A stretch of DNA of 64,000 bases from Candidatus Undinarchaeales archaeon (lineage in GTDB: Archaea > SpSt-1190 > JASMDC01), in NCBI GenBank assembly GCA_030753015.1, contig JASMDC010000003.1:90780-154779 (forward strand). Direction: 5' to 3'. Under the pieces are notes generated by a model. The model had not been told where the DNA came from, made no database searches, and saw only the letters and a list, made by a program, of their open reading frames with translations. How positions within the stretch are numbered: position 1 is the stretch's first letter; each line of letters begins with the position of its first letter. Both the position numbers and the translations under genes were made by a program. Shown one piece after another: positions 1 through 8,875 of this stretch.

Positions 1-226
1 ATCGCGCGGTCGTACGACAGTAGCCATAGGGCAGTGCAGGGAGGCAGATGGCGCCAGTGCGGTCCGCGACACGCCGGGCCAGAGCGGTGGCGATGATGGT
101 ATCCGTTGCCGATGGCAGGTGAGGTCCATGCTCCTCGATGGCGCCCACGGGGAGCACTGCACGGCCCTCCCTAACGAGCGGACGTGCGGCGTCCTGGTAG
201 ATACCACATGGGAGCTGTCCTGCCAT
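1..226 (-). CDS. creatininase-family amidohydrolase, N-terminal part (cut by window edge)
   Basis: The reverse strand reads as an open frame from an ATG at 226 to the window edge (75 codons). Residues VLPVGAIEEHGPHLP and then TDT match the start of the creatininase (creatinine amidohydrolase) family, whose Glu, His and Asp here bind metal; PALPYGY also fits the family. Members hydrolyse cyclic or linear amides, for example creatinine or formamidopyrimidines, so the substrate cannot be told from this piece. It begins 2 nt after the stop of the PEP-synthase-like gene and is probably co-transcribed with it. The C-terminal two thirds lie outside the window. Confidence 0.8.
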   Translation of the reverse strand, partial: MAGQLPCGIYQDAARPLVREGRAVLPVGAIEEHGPHLPSATDTIIATALARRVADRTGAICLPALPYGYCRTTAR

Positions 227-228
227 CG

Positions 229-2049
229 TTATTCTCCGGCAAGGCGGTCGAGCACGAACCGCATCTCAGCCCTGGCGAGGACGGTCTGCAATCCCGAAGC
301 ATCGTCCCGGGTCAGGCAGAGGGCCGTGACCCCGCATGACACCAGGAACCGTAATAGGTCGGGGTCGTGGCTGTCCCACAACAGGGTACAGGGAAGACCT
401 GTCGCCCGGCACGACCGGGCCACCGAGGCCAGAGCGTTGCGGATCGCACCGTTCGTCTCCAACGCCTCGCGCCCGTATCCCGGTGCGAGGTCCGGGAAGA
501 GCGACTCGCCATCGATGAGAACTCCGTCAACACCGGCGGCGCATACGTCCTCGATAAGCCAGAGGGAGAGCGGTGAGGCGAGCTGGACCCATACCGCGAC
601 CTCCACACCCGCATCATCGAGGGCATCCAAGGCAGCTTCGAGACCTTCCATGGAGGATATCCCCTGGAGCACCGCGGTCACTCGCTTCGCATCGGTAAGA
701 GCCGCCAGCACCCGGTTCGTCGCCGTCGCCAGGGCGGCCGGATCGTGCGCGTCCACACCGACCAGCACCTCGCGGTCTGCTGCACCGTCCCTGATCAGCG
801 CCTCCAGCGCTTCGGTCGCGCGTACCAGCACAGCGTCCGACCACGTGGCAGGAGCACTTCCTGCTTGCAGGAGCTGGAGCAGGAGCGTGCCCGTGGGGGC
901 CACGCCACCTTCTGAGGGGACGGTCGGTGCGGGCGCAGGTGCGACGATCGGTGTGCCCATGTCCAGCGTTGGTACCGGTGCAGGCATATCTGCGAGGATG
1001 TCCAGAGAGGCGAGCCCTGCGAAGCCGGTCTCGGCAGCGGGTGCTGCAGCCGTCTGCGCCTCGACGGGAGACGGTGCATCGGGAAGACGCTTGACCCCCG
1101 TGACCGCGAGACGCCCGCGATAGGCGGCCCAGCCCAGCTCCAATGGGCCGTCGAGCACGCTCTCCAGTCGTCGTGCCAATCCCGCCACCTCCGTCACGAG
1201 AGGATCGGGGAGCTTCTGGGCCTTGGCCTTGGCGGCACCGAGCGCCACACGACCTGATCGCTCCAGCCGTTCGCAGATATCGTCGCGCACGAGCTTGTGG
1301 CTCTGGCGTCCCACGGTGCGGGACACGATATCCATCGAGTCACGGTCGATCCGATACAGGTCACCCACCACGTCGCCACCGCACAGGATAGGGGTTAGAC
1401 CCGCAACAGCTTCGATCTCAAGCATTCCCTGGTCGTCGTTGGCCTGGGAACGGACCACGCCAGATACGTCGGATGCGACCATCTTCTGGACGATGACGGC
1501 AACGTCAAGAGCAGGCTTCGTGGCCTGGACGGGGATGAGCGATGGTTCGAACCGTGTTGCCCAGCACCGCTTGACAGCCTCCATAAGGTCGTTCTCGCCC
1601 TTGACATTGAGGAGCGCGGACCCTTCGTCATCATCGGGGAGGGAGGAGCGGACCGCCACGAATGAGAGGTTCCGGTTCATGACCAGGCCCTTGGTGGACT
1701 TGGGGATCTCGCTCAGTTCCTTACCATAGCTCATGCGCTCGTACGCTTGCCTGATAGGGGTCACCAGCTCTCGTGGCATGTCCGCTTTAGCGATCTCGGC
1801 CATGATGCGCCTGGAGTTGTCCTCCACGGACGCCAGGTCAGTGGTGTCCACCTTGGACAGGAGGGCTGCGATCCGCTTACCAATGCCGTTGTGGGCGAGG
1901 AAGGAGTGGAACATCCCCGTAGGGAGCACGAATCCGGGGGGGACATCGATCCCCTCCCGTAGGATACGATCGAGGGTCCGGGCCTTGCGCCCCACCATGG
2001 TCGTCGTCTGTCCCCCGAGCTCACCGAGCATCACTACGCTGTCTGTCAT
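229..2049 (-). CDS. PEP synthase/PPDK-like protein lacking the phosphohistidine domain
   Basis: Residues 1-320 look like the ATP-grasp nucleotide-binding domain of PEP synthase and pyruvate phosphate dikinase: VGRKARTLDRIL and VPPGFVLP near the start, AVRSS, and VQKMVASDVSGVV. A Pro/Ala-rich linker (about 330-385) follows. The last 220 residues resemble part of the PEP/pyruvate TIM barrel (for example DPDLLRFLVSCGVTALCL). I see no swivelling phosphohistidine domain with its TSH motif between them, and the barrel lacks the usual catalytic CG pair. At 606 residues it is shorter than PEP synthase (about 800). It may be a regulatory or altered enzyme. It is divergent from the phosphoglycerate mutase gene. 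Confidence 0.65.
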   Translation of the reverse strand: MTDSVVMLGELGGQTTTMVGRKARTLDRILREGIDVPPGFVLPTGMFHSFLAHNGIGKRIAALLSKVDTTDLASVEDNSRRIMAEIAKADMPRELVTPIRQAYERMSYGKELSEIPKSTKGLVMNRNLSFVAVRSSLPDDDEGSALLNVKGENDLMEAVKRCWATRFEPSLIPVQATKPALDVAVIVQKMVASDVSGVVRSQANDDQGMLEIEAVAGLTPILCGGDVVGDLYRIDRDSMDIVSRTVGRQSHKLVRDDICERLERSGRVALGAAKAKAQKLPDPLVTEVAGLARRLESVLDGPLELGWAAYRGRLAVTGVKRLPDAPSPVEAQTAAAPAAETGFAGLASLDILADMPAPVPTLDMGTPIVAPAPAPTVPSEGGVAPTGTLLLQLLQAGSAPATWSDAVLVRATEALEALIRDGAADREVLVGVDAHDPAALATATNRVLAALTDAKRVTAVLQGISSMEGLEAALDALDDAGVEVAVWVQLASPLSLWLIEDVCAAGVDGVLIDGESLFPDLAPGYGREALETNGAIRNALASVARSCRATGLPCTLLWDSHDPDLLRFLVSCGVTALCLTRDDASGLQTVLARAEMRFVLDRLAGE

Positions 2050-2078
2050 GGTATGAACCGATGGAGTGGAGGAGGTTC

Positions 2079-2090
2079 ATTAATAAAAAA
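2079..2090 (+). promoter_or_regulatory. TATA box for the phosphoglycerate mutase gene
   Basis: The AT-rich stretch ATTAATAAAAAA in a GC-rich spacer would place transcription start near 2110. This favours the ATG at 2143 over the in-frame upstream ATG at 2053. Confidence 0.5.
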
Positions 2091-2142
2091 CCTCGCCGCC
2101 CCCGGTAGGTTTTTGAATGTGTGCCCCCGACCTCACGGGATC

Positions 2143-3732
2143 ATGAATTCACCCGTGCCCACACCCATGGGTGACGCCGTCCAGGCAGCCTACCGTCGGG
2201 GTGAGGACGATGAGGCCATGGAGCCGCTTGTGCTCGTGGACGGTGCCGGCCCACCTATCGGTCGCATCAAGGACGGCGACCATGTGATCTTCTACGACAT
2301 CCGCGGCGAACGGGAAGTGGAACTGACCCTGGCATTCGTGGACCCGAGGTTCCCCCACTTCCCGATCGAGCCCATGCGTGTGCCGTTCACGACCATGATC
2401 GAGTACCGCAGCGACCTCCCCGTGTCGGTTGCTTTCCCGTCCCCCGGACGTCTGGACGACACGCTGGCCCACGTGGTCAGCAGGGCGGGCCTGCGCCAGG
2501 CACGCGTCTCCGAGTCGGAGAAGGCCGTCCATATCAACTACTTCTTCTCAGGCAAGTGCGAGAAGCCGCTCCCGGGGGAGGTACGCGAGGAAGTGCCCTC
2601 GCCCCGGGACGTGCCCTTCGACACCGTCCCGCGGATGAACGCCGAGGGCGTCGCGGACGCAGTGGTCCGCAGGCTCAAGGAGCCGGACCTTGCCTTCATC
2701 ACCGCCAACATCGCCAACGTGGACGTCGTGGGCCACATCGAGAACCGCGAGGCGATCGGGACGGCCGTTGCGGCCGTGGACGCCGCGGCAGGGCGTATCA
2801 TCGAATCCGCACGAGCGGCCGGTGTGACAACGCTCGTGACCGCCGACCACGGTACCGTGGAGAGCTGGCTCTACTCGGACGGCTCGATCGATACCGGTCA
2901 CACGAAGAGCCCGGTCCCTTTCGTGCTCGTCCCCCCCGAGGGCGCGCCCGAGGGGATCGCAATCAGGGACGGCGGCGAACTTGCTGACGTAGCGCCGACA
3001 GTCGCAGTCCTCATGGATCTGGAGACCCCCTCATCCTGGACGGGACGTCCGTTGCTTGCGGACAAGACTGTGCTCTCGCCCGGACGGGTGCTCCTCCTCA
3101 TCCTCGACGGGTGGGGTGAGGGCGACAGCGGGGACGGCGACCTAATCGCTTCTGCGAGCACACCGGTCATGGACCGGCTCCGCTCGCTCTATCCCAACAC
3201 CACCCTGTGCGCTGCGGGCGAGGCTGTGGGAATGCCCCCGAAGGCTGTTGGCAACTCCGAGGTGGGTCATCTTCATCTGGGTGCCGGACGCCGGATCCCG
3301 TCGGACCGTGTCCGCATCGATATGTCGCTTGCCGATGGGAGCTTCTTGGAGAACCCAGCGTTCCTCAACGCTGTGCGGGCCTCACGTGACGCCGGTACGG
3401 CACTTCACCTCCTGGGCATTATATCGTTCTACTCCTCACATGGCTCCGTGCGCCATCTCAAGGCGCTGCTGGAGCTGGCGGCCCGCGAGCGCCATCCCGA
3501 GGTGTACGTCCACGGGATGCTTGGTAGGCGTGGCGAGCGCCCCGAGGCGGGTGCCGGTTACGTGCGCGATGTCGAACAGGATTGCGCCCGTCTTGGCGTC
3601 GGACGGGTCACTACCATGATCGGGCGCTTCTGGTCCCTGGACAGGGAGGAGAACTGGGACCGTATCGAGAAGACCTATGACGCCTTGGTCCGCGGCGTGG
3701 CACGGCACGTACCGGACGATCCCAAGGAGTGA
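2143..3732 (+). CDS. gpmI: circularly permuted 2,3-bisphosphoglycerate-independent phosphoglycerate mutase
   Basis: All parts of an iPGM (3-phosphoglycerate to 2-phosphoglycerate, metal dependent) are present, but the halves are swapped. Residues 1-310 match the normal C-terminal half: YDIRGER (Arg54, Arg57), SESEK (Lys127), NVDVVGH (Asp194, His198), TADHG (Asp235, His236), GHTKSPVPF (His253). A linker of about ten residues leads into the normal N-terminal half: LLILDGWG (Asp322), NSEVGH with the phosphorylated serine (Ser372), His433, and GRFWSLDRE. It ends WDRIEKTYDAL, where the usual enzyme continues to the new N-terminus. The conserved DGRD motif reads GRRG, so a usual catalytic Asp is missing. 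The start at 2143 follows the TATA box. The kinase-like gene begins a few bases downstream. Confidence 0.85.
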   Translation: MNSPVPTPMGDAVQAAYRRGEDDEAMEPLVLVDGAGPPIGRIKDGDHVIFYDIRGEREVELTLAFVDPRFPHFPIEPMRVPFTTMIEYRSDLPVSVAFPSPGRLDDTLAHVVSRAGLRQARVSESEKAVHINYFFSGKCEKPLPGEVREEVPSPRDVPFDTVPRMNAEGVADAVVRRLKEPDLAFITANIANVDVVGHIENREAIGTAVAAVDAAAGRIIESARAAGVTTLVTADHGTVESWLYSDGSIDTGHTKSPVPFVLVPPEGAPEGIAIRDGGELADVAPTVAVLMDLETPSSWTGRPLLADKTVLSPGRVLLLILDGWGEGDSGDGDLIASASTPVMDRLRSLYPNTTLCAAGEAVGMPPKAVGNSEVGHLHLGAGRRIPSDRVRIDMSLADGSFLENPAFLNAVRASRDAGTALHLLGIISFYSSHGSVRHLKALLELAARERHPEVYVHGMLGRRGERPEAGAGYVRDVEQDCARLGVGRVTTMIGRFWSLDREENWDRIEKTYDALVRGVARHVPDDPKE

Positions 3733-3737
3733 GCATC

Positions 3738-4757
3738 ATGACGGAACAGGACGCACGCATCGCACAGGACCTCGTACGACCGGAGGCCTTCCCCGAGGAG
3801 ACCGGTCCCGCAACGTTGATCCAGACCCATATATCCTTCGTGTTCATCGCCGACGAGCATGTGTACAAGGTGAAGAAGGCCGTTGACTTCGGGTTCCTCG
3901 ACTTCTCATCCCTTGAGAAGCGGAAACACTTCTGTGACGCTGAGGTGTCGCTCAATCGCCGACTGTCGCCCCACGTATACCTCGAGGTCGTACCGGTGAC
4001 CGAGAGCGATGGTCGTCTCGTGTTCGGCGGGGACGGAGAACCAGTTGACTGGGCCGTTCGGATGCGCCGCATTCCCATGGATAGGCAGATGCTCAAATTG
4101 ATCGAGGCAGGTAACCTTGTCGAGCCGGATGTACGTCGTGTGGCCGAGACGATAGCCAAGTTCCATCGTGAAGAACCGGTCAAGCCCGAACTGGCCAAGT
4201 TCGGCACACTCGAGACGGTGAAGTTCAACACCGACGAGAACTTCGAGCAGACGACAGGTTACATCGATCGCACGATCACCCGTGAGCAGTACGATGCGCT
4301 CAAGGGCTATACCGATAGATTCTATCGCGACAGGGCCGACCTTCTGGCCCGAAGGATCTCCGATGGCTTCGTCAAGGACTGCCATGGCGACCTTCATCTG
4401 GAGCACATAATCCTCACGGACCCGGTGACGGTGTTCGACTGTATAGAGTTCAACGAGCGGTTCCGCTACTCCGACACCGCTGCCGACATAGCTTTCCTTG
4501 CCATGGAACTGGACTTCCGTGGCCGCCCGGAGCTCACCAAGGTGCTCATGGATGCCTATGTGACCGCCTCGGGTGATCCTGATGTGATGGGCATGCTCAC
4601 CTTCTACAAGGTCTATCGAGCCTATGTGCGGGGCAAGGTCATCTCGTTCAGGCTGGACGATCCCAACATCCCGGAGGACGAGAAGCGTAAGGCCACCGAG
4701 AGCGCGTCACGATACTTCGAGCTGGCCCACTCCTATGTTGCGGAGGTACTTGCGTGA
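3738..4757 (+). CDS. aminoglycoside phosphotransferase-like kinase (COG2187 type)
   Basis: The protein resembles the COG2187 family. Its fold has an N-terminal lysine region (HVYKVKKAVDFGFLDF) and the catalytic loop DCHGDLHLEHI with the Asp/His/Asp pattern of small-molecule kinases, followed by DCIEFNERFRYSD. The substrate is unknown. In many bacteria this domain is fused to a P-loop kinase domain; here that domain is the next gene, overlapping by 4 nt (GTGA). An in-frame GTG at 3729 overlaps the preceding stop, but the ATG at 3738 has AGGAG at a good distance, so I prefer it. Confidence 0.75.
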   Translation: MTEQDARIAQDLVRPEAFPEETGPATLIQTHISFVFIADEHVYKVKKAVDFGFLDFSSLEKRKHFCDAEVSLNRRLSPHVYLEVVPVTESDGRLVFGGDGEPVDWAVRMRRIPMDRQMLKLIEAGNLVEPDVRRVAETIAKFHREEPVKPELAKFGTLETVKFNTDENFEQTTGYIDRTITREQYDALKGYTDRFYRDRADLLARRISDGFVKDCHGDLHLEHIILTDPVTVFDCIEFNERFRYSDTAADIAFLAMELDFRGRPELTKVLMDAYVTASGDPDVMGMLTFYKVYRAYVRGKVISFRLDDPNIPEDEKRKATESASRYFELAHSYVAEVLA

Positions 4758-5320
4758 AAGCGCTCGTGATCGCCTGCGGGCTCATGGGCTCTGGAAAGAG
4801 CAGCGTCGCCCGTGCCCTCGCTGAGGTGCTCGCAGCCGATGTCGTCTCCTCCGACGTCGTGCGCAAGGAGCTTACCGATGTGGACCTCGATGAGCATCGG
4901 TACGTTGCGTTCGACAAGGGCATCTACTCAGGCGACACGACGCGTCTGGTCTACGAGCACATGTGCGAACGGGCAGCGACATGGCTCAAGTCCGGCCAGC
5001 CAATCGTGCTCGACGCCTGTTTCGGGAAACGCTGGCAGCGCGACCTCGCCCGCACCACTGCTCTGCGGTACGGTGCTCCGTTCCTCTGTGTGGAGGTCAC
5101 CTGCCCCCTCAGCGAGCTGAAGCGGCGGCTGGCCTCGCGAGAGGCGGACGGAACTGACGTGTCCGACGGACGGCTGGAGATCTTCGAGGAGCACAGGCGC
5201 AAGTTCGAGGCCATAGAGGAGCTGGCGGCACCCGAGCATCTGGTCGTGGATGGTCGGGATCCGCCGAAAGAGAACGCACGGTCGGCCCTTGTCGACCTCA
5301 GGAAACGCACGTCCAGGTGA
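4754..5320 (+). CDS. P-loop kinase/ATPase (COG0645 type)
   Basis: The Walker A motif GLMGSGKSS lies at residues 9-17, and SSDVVRKEL follows as in gluconate-kinase-like and zeta-toxin-like P-loop kinases. The 188-residue length fits a single domain. A GTG start overlaps the stop of the COG2187-like gene by 4 nt, so the two are probably translationally coupled and work together, as in bacterial fusions of these two domains. The phosphorylated substrate is not known. Confidence 0.75.
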   Translation: MKALVIACGLMGSGKSSVARALAEVLAADVVSSDVVRKELTDVDLDEHRYVAFDKGIYSGDTTRLVYEHMCERAATWLKSGQPIVLDACFGKRWQRDLARTTALRYGAPFLCVEVTCPLSELKRRLASREADGTDVSDGRLEIFEEHRRKFEAIEELAAPEHLVVDGRDPPKENARSALVDLRKRTSR

Positions 5321-5362
5321 TGATGTGGACATTGGGGCAGGGAAGGGCCCTACCCCGCTTCA

Positions 5363-5435
5363 TGGACTGGACGGGATTTGAACCCGTGGCCTCCGCCTTG
5401 CGAAGGCGGCGCTCTACCAGCTGAGCTACCAGCCC
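5363..5435 (-). tRNA. tRNA-Ala (anticodon CGC)
   Basis: The reverse strand folds as a cloverleaf. The acceptor arms GGGCTGG and CCAGTCC pair and include the G3-U70 pair typical of alanine tRNA. The anticodon stem CCGCC/GGCGG holds the loop TTCGCAA, giving anticodon CGC, and the T arm carries GTTCAAATC. The CCA end is not encoded, and no intron is seen. Confidence 0.95.
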
Positions 5436-5460
5436 ATCGTGCCGTGTCGGCGCTATAGAC

Positions 5461-5467
5461 TTATAAT
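5461..5467 (-). promoter_or_regulatory. TATA box for tRNA-Ala
   Basis: On the reverse strand TTATAAG lies 26-32 nt before the tRNA 5' end, the usual archaeal spacing. Confidence 0.5.
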
Positions 5468-5502
5468 GGTTATCCACGGGCCACCGCCGACGCTACCACG
5501 GA

Positions 5503-7809
5503 ATGAGAATGACAAAAGGAAAGGGTCTTAAGCAGGCGATGTCTGTTCATATATCTACCATGGCGCTAACCGCCCGCACCGTTGTGCGTATCACCTGCTT
5601 GCTGCTGCTCCTCGGGATGCTCATGGCGACCGCCGCGGCCGTCCCGATCGACAATCCCCGTGAGTTGGGCTACGCACGGCTCAAGTTCACTTACAGTGCT
5701 GCCATGACGGCCACCCCCAAGAGCACCGATGCCCGGCTGAGCGAACTGACGGTCCACGTCTTCCGCGTTCCTCAGGAGGACGCGCGGCAGCGCATAGTCT
5801 CACTTGACGTTGACACCCCGGGCAAGCTCGATAACGACGCGCTCGGCAATCGTTTTGCCACGTTCACCTGGAAGGAGGTGGCGCCGGAGGGGACCTATCC
5901 CCTCAAGATCACCTCTGAGGTCGAGGTGCGTGCCAGGCAGGTCCCGGTCCGCGATCCTCCGCCCTTCCCACTCCCTCCCGACGATGTGACGGGCCATCGC
6001 GACTTTCTCAACCCCGGCCAGTTCACGACCTATGACCCGGAAATGGCTGCCATCGCTTTCGAGGTCACTCGCGATGCGACGGACGCCCTGGACGCGGCCA
6101 TTCTTCTCGCCATATGGGTGCACGATTACGTGACGTACGATCCCATTTGCGGTGACACGATCCGCGGCGCGGCCTGGACGTTCGAGAACAAGCGTGGTAC
6201 CTGCGACGAGATAACCCACCTGTACATGTCGCTTTGTAGGGCGGTCGGGCTTCCCGTCAGGTACGTCTCCGGTTACGCGTTCGGCACCTTTGAGGAATCG
6301 GACGATTGGGGTCCGCATGCCTGGGCCGAGGTGTTCCTCCCCGGCACGGGCTGGGTGCCCATGGACCCGACCTACAATGAGATCGGTTGGCTCGATCCCA
6401 CCCATCTGAAGATCTCGGTGTCCACCGATGGCAACACGACGTCCGAGCGTCACACGGTGCGCTTCGTGGAGGTGGAGCTCGCTAAAAGCGCTCCGGCGAT
6501 ATCTATCGAGGTGCTCGATGCCGCTGACGCGACCCCGCCCATGACCCTTTCGCTCGATGCACCGGATGAGCTGGGCGCCAACGATCCCGTGCTCATCCGC
6601 GCACATGTGAAGAACCTGCGCGACACCGTGCTCGTAACGTCGCTCAAGCTGGGATATCGTACCGAGAAGGGCGAGTTCCATCTCATCTGGGGACGCGAAG
6701 AGCAATCGCTCAGGCTGGAGCCTCGTGAGGAGGCCGAACTTCACTGGATGCTCCAGGCGCCCGACCTTACCCTTGAGTGCACAACCGATGGAACGGGCCG
6801 CAGGTTCTGCACCTACTACCAGTACGATTTCGCAGTGCACTCCGACGTGACCGCCAACGTGAGTGTGCGGTTCGTATCCAACCACGAGCGGACCGCCGGG
6901 CTCAAAGTAGATCTCCCCAAGGACCGCTACGGTGTGGGGGAGGAGGTGCGCGCAGCGTTGAGCGTGGACGAGCCTACGACTGTGTACGTCATCACCGACG
7001 TTACCAAGCTCGATACATCGCGGTTCACCGTGGACGGGGCGAGCGCCCTGACCTTCCCGGCGGACCGCTCCGGAACCCTCCTCATCTATGCTGCGGACGG
7101 GACACTGGTCAATCATACGATCCACGTGTCCCAGGACGGCGCCATTGCCGCCGACGCGGTATCGTTCCCCGAGCACGTGACGAAGGGCGAGACCATCCCT
7201 GTATCGATAGCCTTGAGGAATTCGGGAAGCCGGGATGCATCCCGGTTCGCCGTCCGAGTGAGCAGCCAGAACCTCGTGCTCGCAGAGCGCGTGGTCGATG
7301 CCTTGTCTCCGGGGGCATCGACCGAGATCATGCTGGAGGTGCCCTCCACGACGCTCGAGGTGGGCGAGCATGTCCTCACACTTGAGGTGGGGGGAGAGAA
7401 TCCGACTCAGTACTTCGGACATGTGCGCATCGAGGGCGCTCCCGCGTTGGCGATGTCGGCAAAGCTACCTGCCCGGATGGTCGCAGGTCGGCGATATCGC
7501 AGCGTGCTGACCCTGACGAACACCGGTACCGCTCCCGCGACCGGGCTCGCTTTCAACGTAATTCTCCCTTCCGGGCTCGTCTTCTCGGGTTTCCCGTACC
7601 CGCCCACCCTGAACCCTGGCGAGGTCCACTCAAGGGCCGTGGAGCTGGTGCCTGGCTACGACATGTCCGCGGGGAACCACACCCTTGCCCTGGAGCTCGT
7701 CCACGGGGGCTCGACGACACGGCGCGATTTCAGTTTCGAGGTCGAGAACGGCCCGGCACTCCAGTTCCTAGCACTACTGGATTCGATCTACAAGCTCTTT
7801 GTGGGCTGA
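5503..7809 (+). CDS. secreted transglutaminase-like cysteine protease-fold protein
   Basis: A signal peptide is visible (hydrophobic core LLLLLGMLMATAAA near residues 33-47). A transglutaminase-like core follows with the complete triad: Cys234 in GTCDEITHLY, His272 in GPHAWAEV, Asp288 in PMDPTYN. Such proteins act outside the cell as peptidases or cross-linking enzymes. Residues 350-760 form several beta-sandwich repeats of the CARDB/NEW3 kind (VSIALRNSGSRDASRF; VLTLTNTGTAPATGL), likely for binding or as spacers. There is no C-terminal membrane anchor. The true start may be the ATG at 5539 or 5560, since the N-terminal extension before the signal core is long. The gene is convergent with the coiled-coil gene. 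Confidence 0.8.
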   Translation: MRMTKGKGLKQAMSVHISTMALTARTVVRITCLLLLLGMLMATAAAVPIDNPRELGYARLKFTYSAAMTATPKSTDARLSELTVHVFRVPQEDARQRIVSLDVDTPGKLDNDALGNRFATFTWKEVAPEGTYPLKITSEVEVRARQVPVRDPPPFPLPPDDVTGHRDFLNPGQFTTYDPEMAAIAFEVTRDATDALDAAILLAIWVHDYVTYDPICGDTIRGAAWTFENKRGTCDEITHLYMSLCRAVGLPVRYVSGYAFGTFEESDDWGPHAWAEVFLPGTGWVPMDPTYNEIGWLDPTHLKISVSTDGNTTSERHTVRFVEVELAKSAPAISIEVLDAADATPPMTLSLDAPDELGANDPVLIRAHVKNLRDTVLVTSLKLGYRTEKGEFHLIWGREEQSLRLEPREEAELHWMLQAPDLTLECTTDGTGRRFCTYYQYDFAVHSDVTANVSVRFVSNHERTAGLKVDLPKDRYGVGEEVRAALSVDEPTTVYVITDVTKLDTSRFTVDGASALTFPADRSGTLLIYAADGTLVNHTIHVSQDGAIAADAVSFPEHVTKGETIPVSIALRNSGSRDASRFAVRVSSQNLVLAERVVDALSPGASTEIMLEVPSTTLEVGEHVLTLEVGGENPTQYFGHVRIEGAPALAMSAKLPARMVAGRRYRSVLTLTNTGTAPATGLAFNVILPSGLVFSGFPYPPTLNPGEVHSRAVELVPGYDMSAGNHTLALELVHGGSTTRRDFSFEVENGPALQFLALLDSIYKLFVG

Positions 7810-7821
7810 CGTGCGAGCCCG

Positions 7822-8733
7822 TCATTCAAGAGAGACGGCCAGGTCCTTCTTCGCCAGCTCTTCATTCCGCCCAAGGGCTTCCTGGACCGTTGTCAACAGG
7901 TCGTCCATGGACTCCAGGTGCTGCTCCTGCTGCTTCTCCAGGCGCTCGACCTGCTCGAGCCGGCGGACGAGGGACTTCTCGATGTTGATGATACGCCCAT
8001 CGAGGAGAGCGAACTCCTTACGCATGGTCTCCTCCCAGTCGTGGAGCCTGTCGTTCACACGCCCCTCGATGCTGGTCATGGTCCCCTCGAGCTTGCCCAC
8101 TCGGCTCTTGAGGGTTACCATGCTGGCCTTCAGTTCGCTCGACCGGTCGCCGGACACATGCTCCAGTCGCTCGGTGAGCTCCTCCAGGAGCTTCAGGCGG
8201 GTCTCCAGCTCGATTATGTGCTCCTCATGCGGGCCGGGCGACTCTTCCAGGTGCCTGATCCGGCCTTCTAGGGTCATTCCGCTCTTCTGGAGGGCGAGCA
8301 CACCATCGTTCATCTCCTTGAGGTGGCGGTCAACAGCGCTGGACGAGCGTTCCACGGTGGTGGCCAGATCGACCACCTTGCCGATGGTGTCCTCCAGGAA
8401 GGTGCGGTCCTTGGTGAACTTCTCCATCTCACCTGCAAGGAGCTCCACACGACGGACCTCTGACTTGATCTGCTGGCGCAGGTCGTCGGAGCGTTCAGTG
8501 AGCTCGACCAGCCGCTCGACCTCGTCCACGACCTTCATGCTCTCGACGCGCTCCATGCGCTGGAACATGCGTTTCTCGATGTCGGTGACGTGGCCGCGAA
8601 GGGTATCGAGCTCCTCACGCGCATCCAGAACATCCTTCTTGGGAGAGAGTTCGGAGAAACGGCGTCGACAGAGCTTGGACAGCTCTGTGAGGTGGGTGCT
8701 CAATACTTCAAGCTCTTCCTCAACGTTGGTCAT
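7822..8733 (-). CDS. coiled-coil protein of unknown function
   Basis: The 303 residues are almost wholly charged heptad-like sequence (LEERSDDL and ELETRLKLLEELTERLEHV patterns) with no membrane segment, no metal motif and only one or two Cys. It is probably an extended cytoplasmic coiled coil with a structural or scaffolding role. I do not recognise a named family. It has its own promoter and converges on the transglutaminase gene. Confidence 0.6.
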   Translation of the reverse strand: MTNVEEELEVLSTHLTELSKLCRRRFSELSPKKDVLDAREELDTLRGHVTDIEKRMFQRMERVESMKVVDEVERLVELTERSDDLRQQIKSEVRRVELLAGEMEKFTKDRTFLEDTIGKVVDLATTVERSSSAVDRHLKEMNDGVLALQKSGMTLEGRIRHLEESPGPHEEHIIELETRLKLLEELTERLEHVSGDRSSELKASMVTLKSRVGKLEGTMTSIEGRVNDRLHDWEETMRKEFALLDGRIINIEKSLVRRLEQVERLEKQQEQHLESMDDLLTTVQEALGRNEELAKKDLAVSLE

Positions 8734-8778
8734 CGCGCTCTCACTCCTCTAGCCCTATCCCATGGGGTGCCGTCTTCC

Positions 8779-8790
8779 TTTATATTTACG
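8779..8790 (-). promoter_or_regulatory. TATA box for the coiled-coil gene
   Basis: On the reverse strand CGTAAATATAAA lies about 46-57 nt before the ATG at 8733, in a GC-rich setting. Confidence 0.4.
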
Positions 8791-8875
8791 TTGATTTCGC
8801 GGACTCGGGTACCGGCATCGCGCCCCCCACACATAGTTATTTCAGCTTTGGCTAGAAGGTGGAGGGGGAACGGCC

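Noticed and set aside
5800-7422. Long reverse-strand open frame (540 codons) opposite the transglutaminase-like gene
   Set aside because: It is antisense to a gene with a signal peptide and full catalytic triad, and its His/Arg/Gly-rich product looks like a GC-bias shadow.
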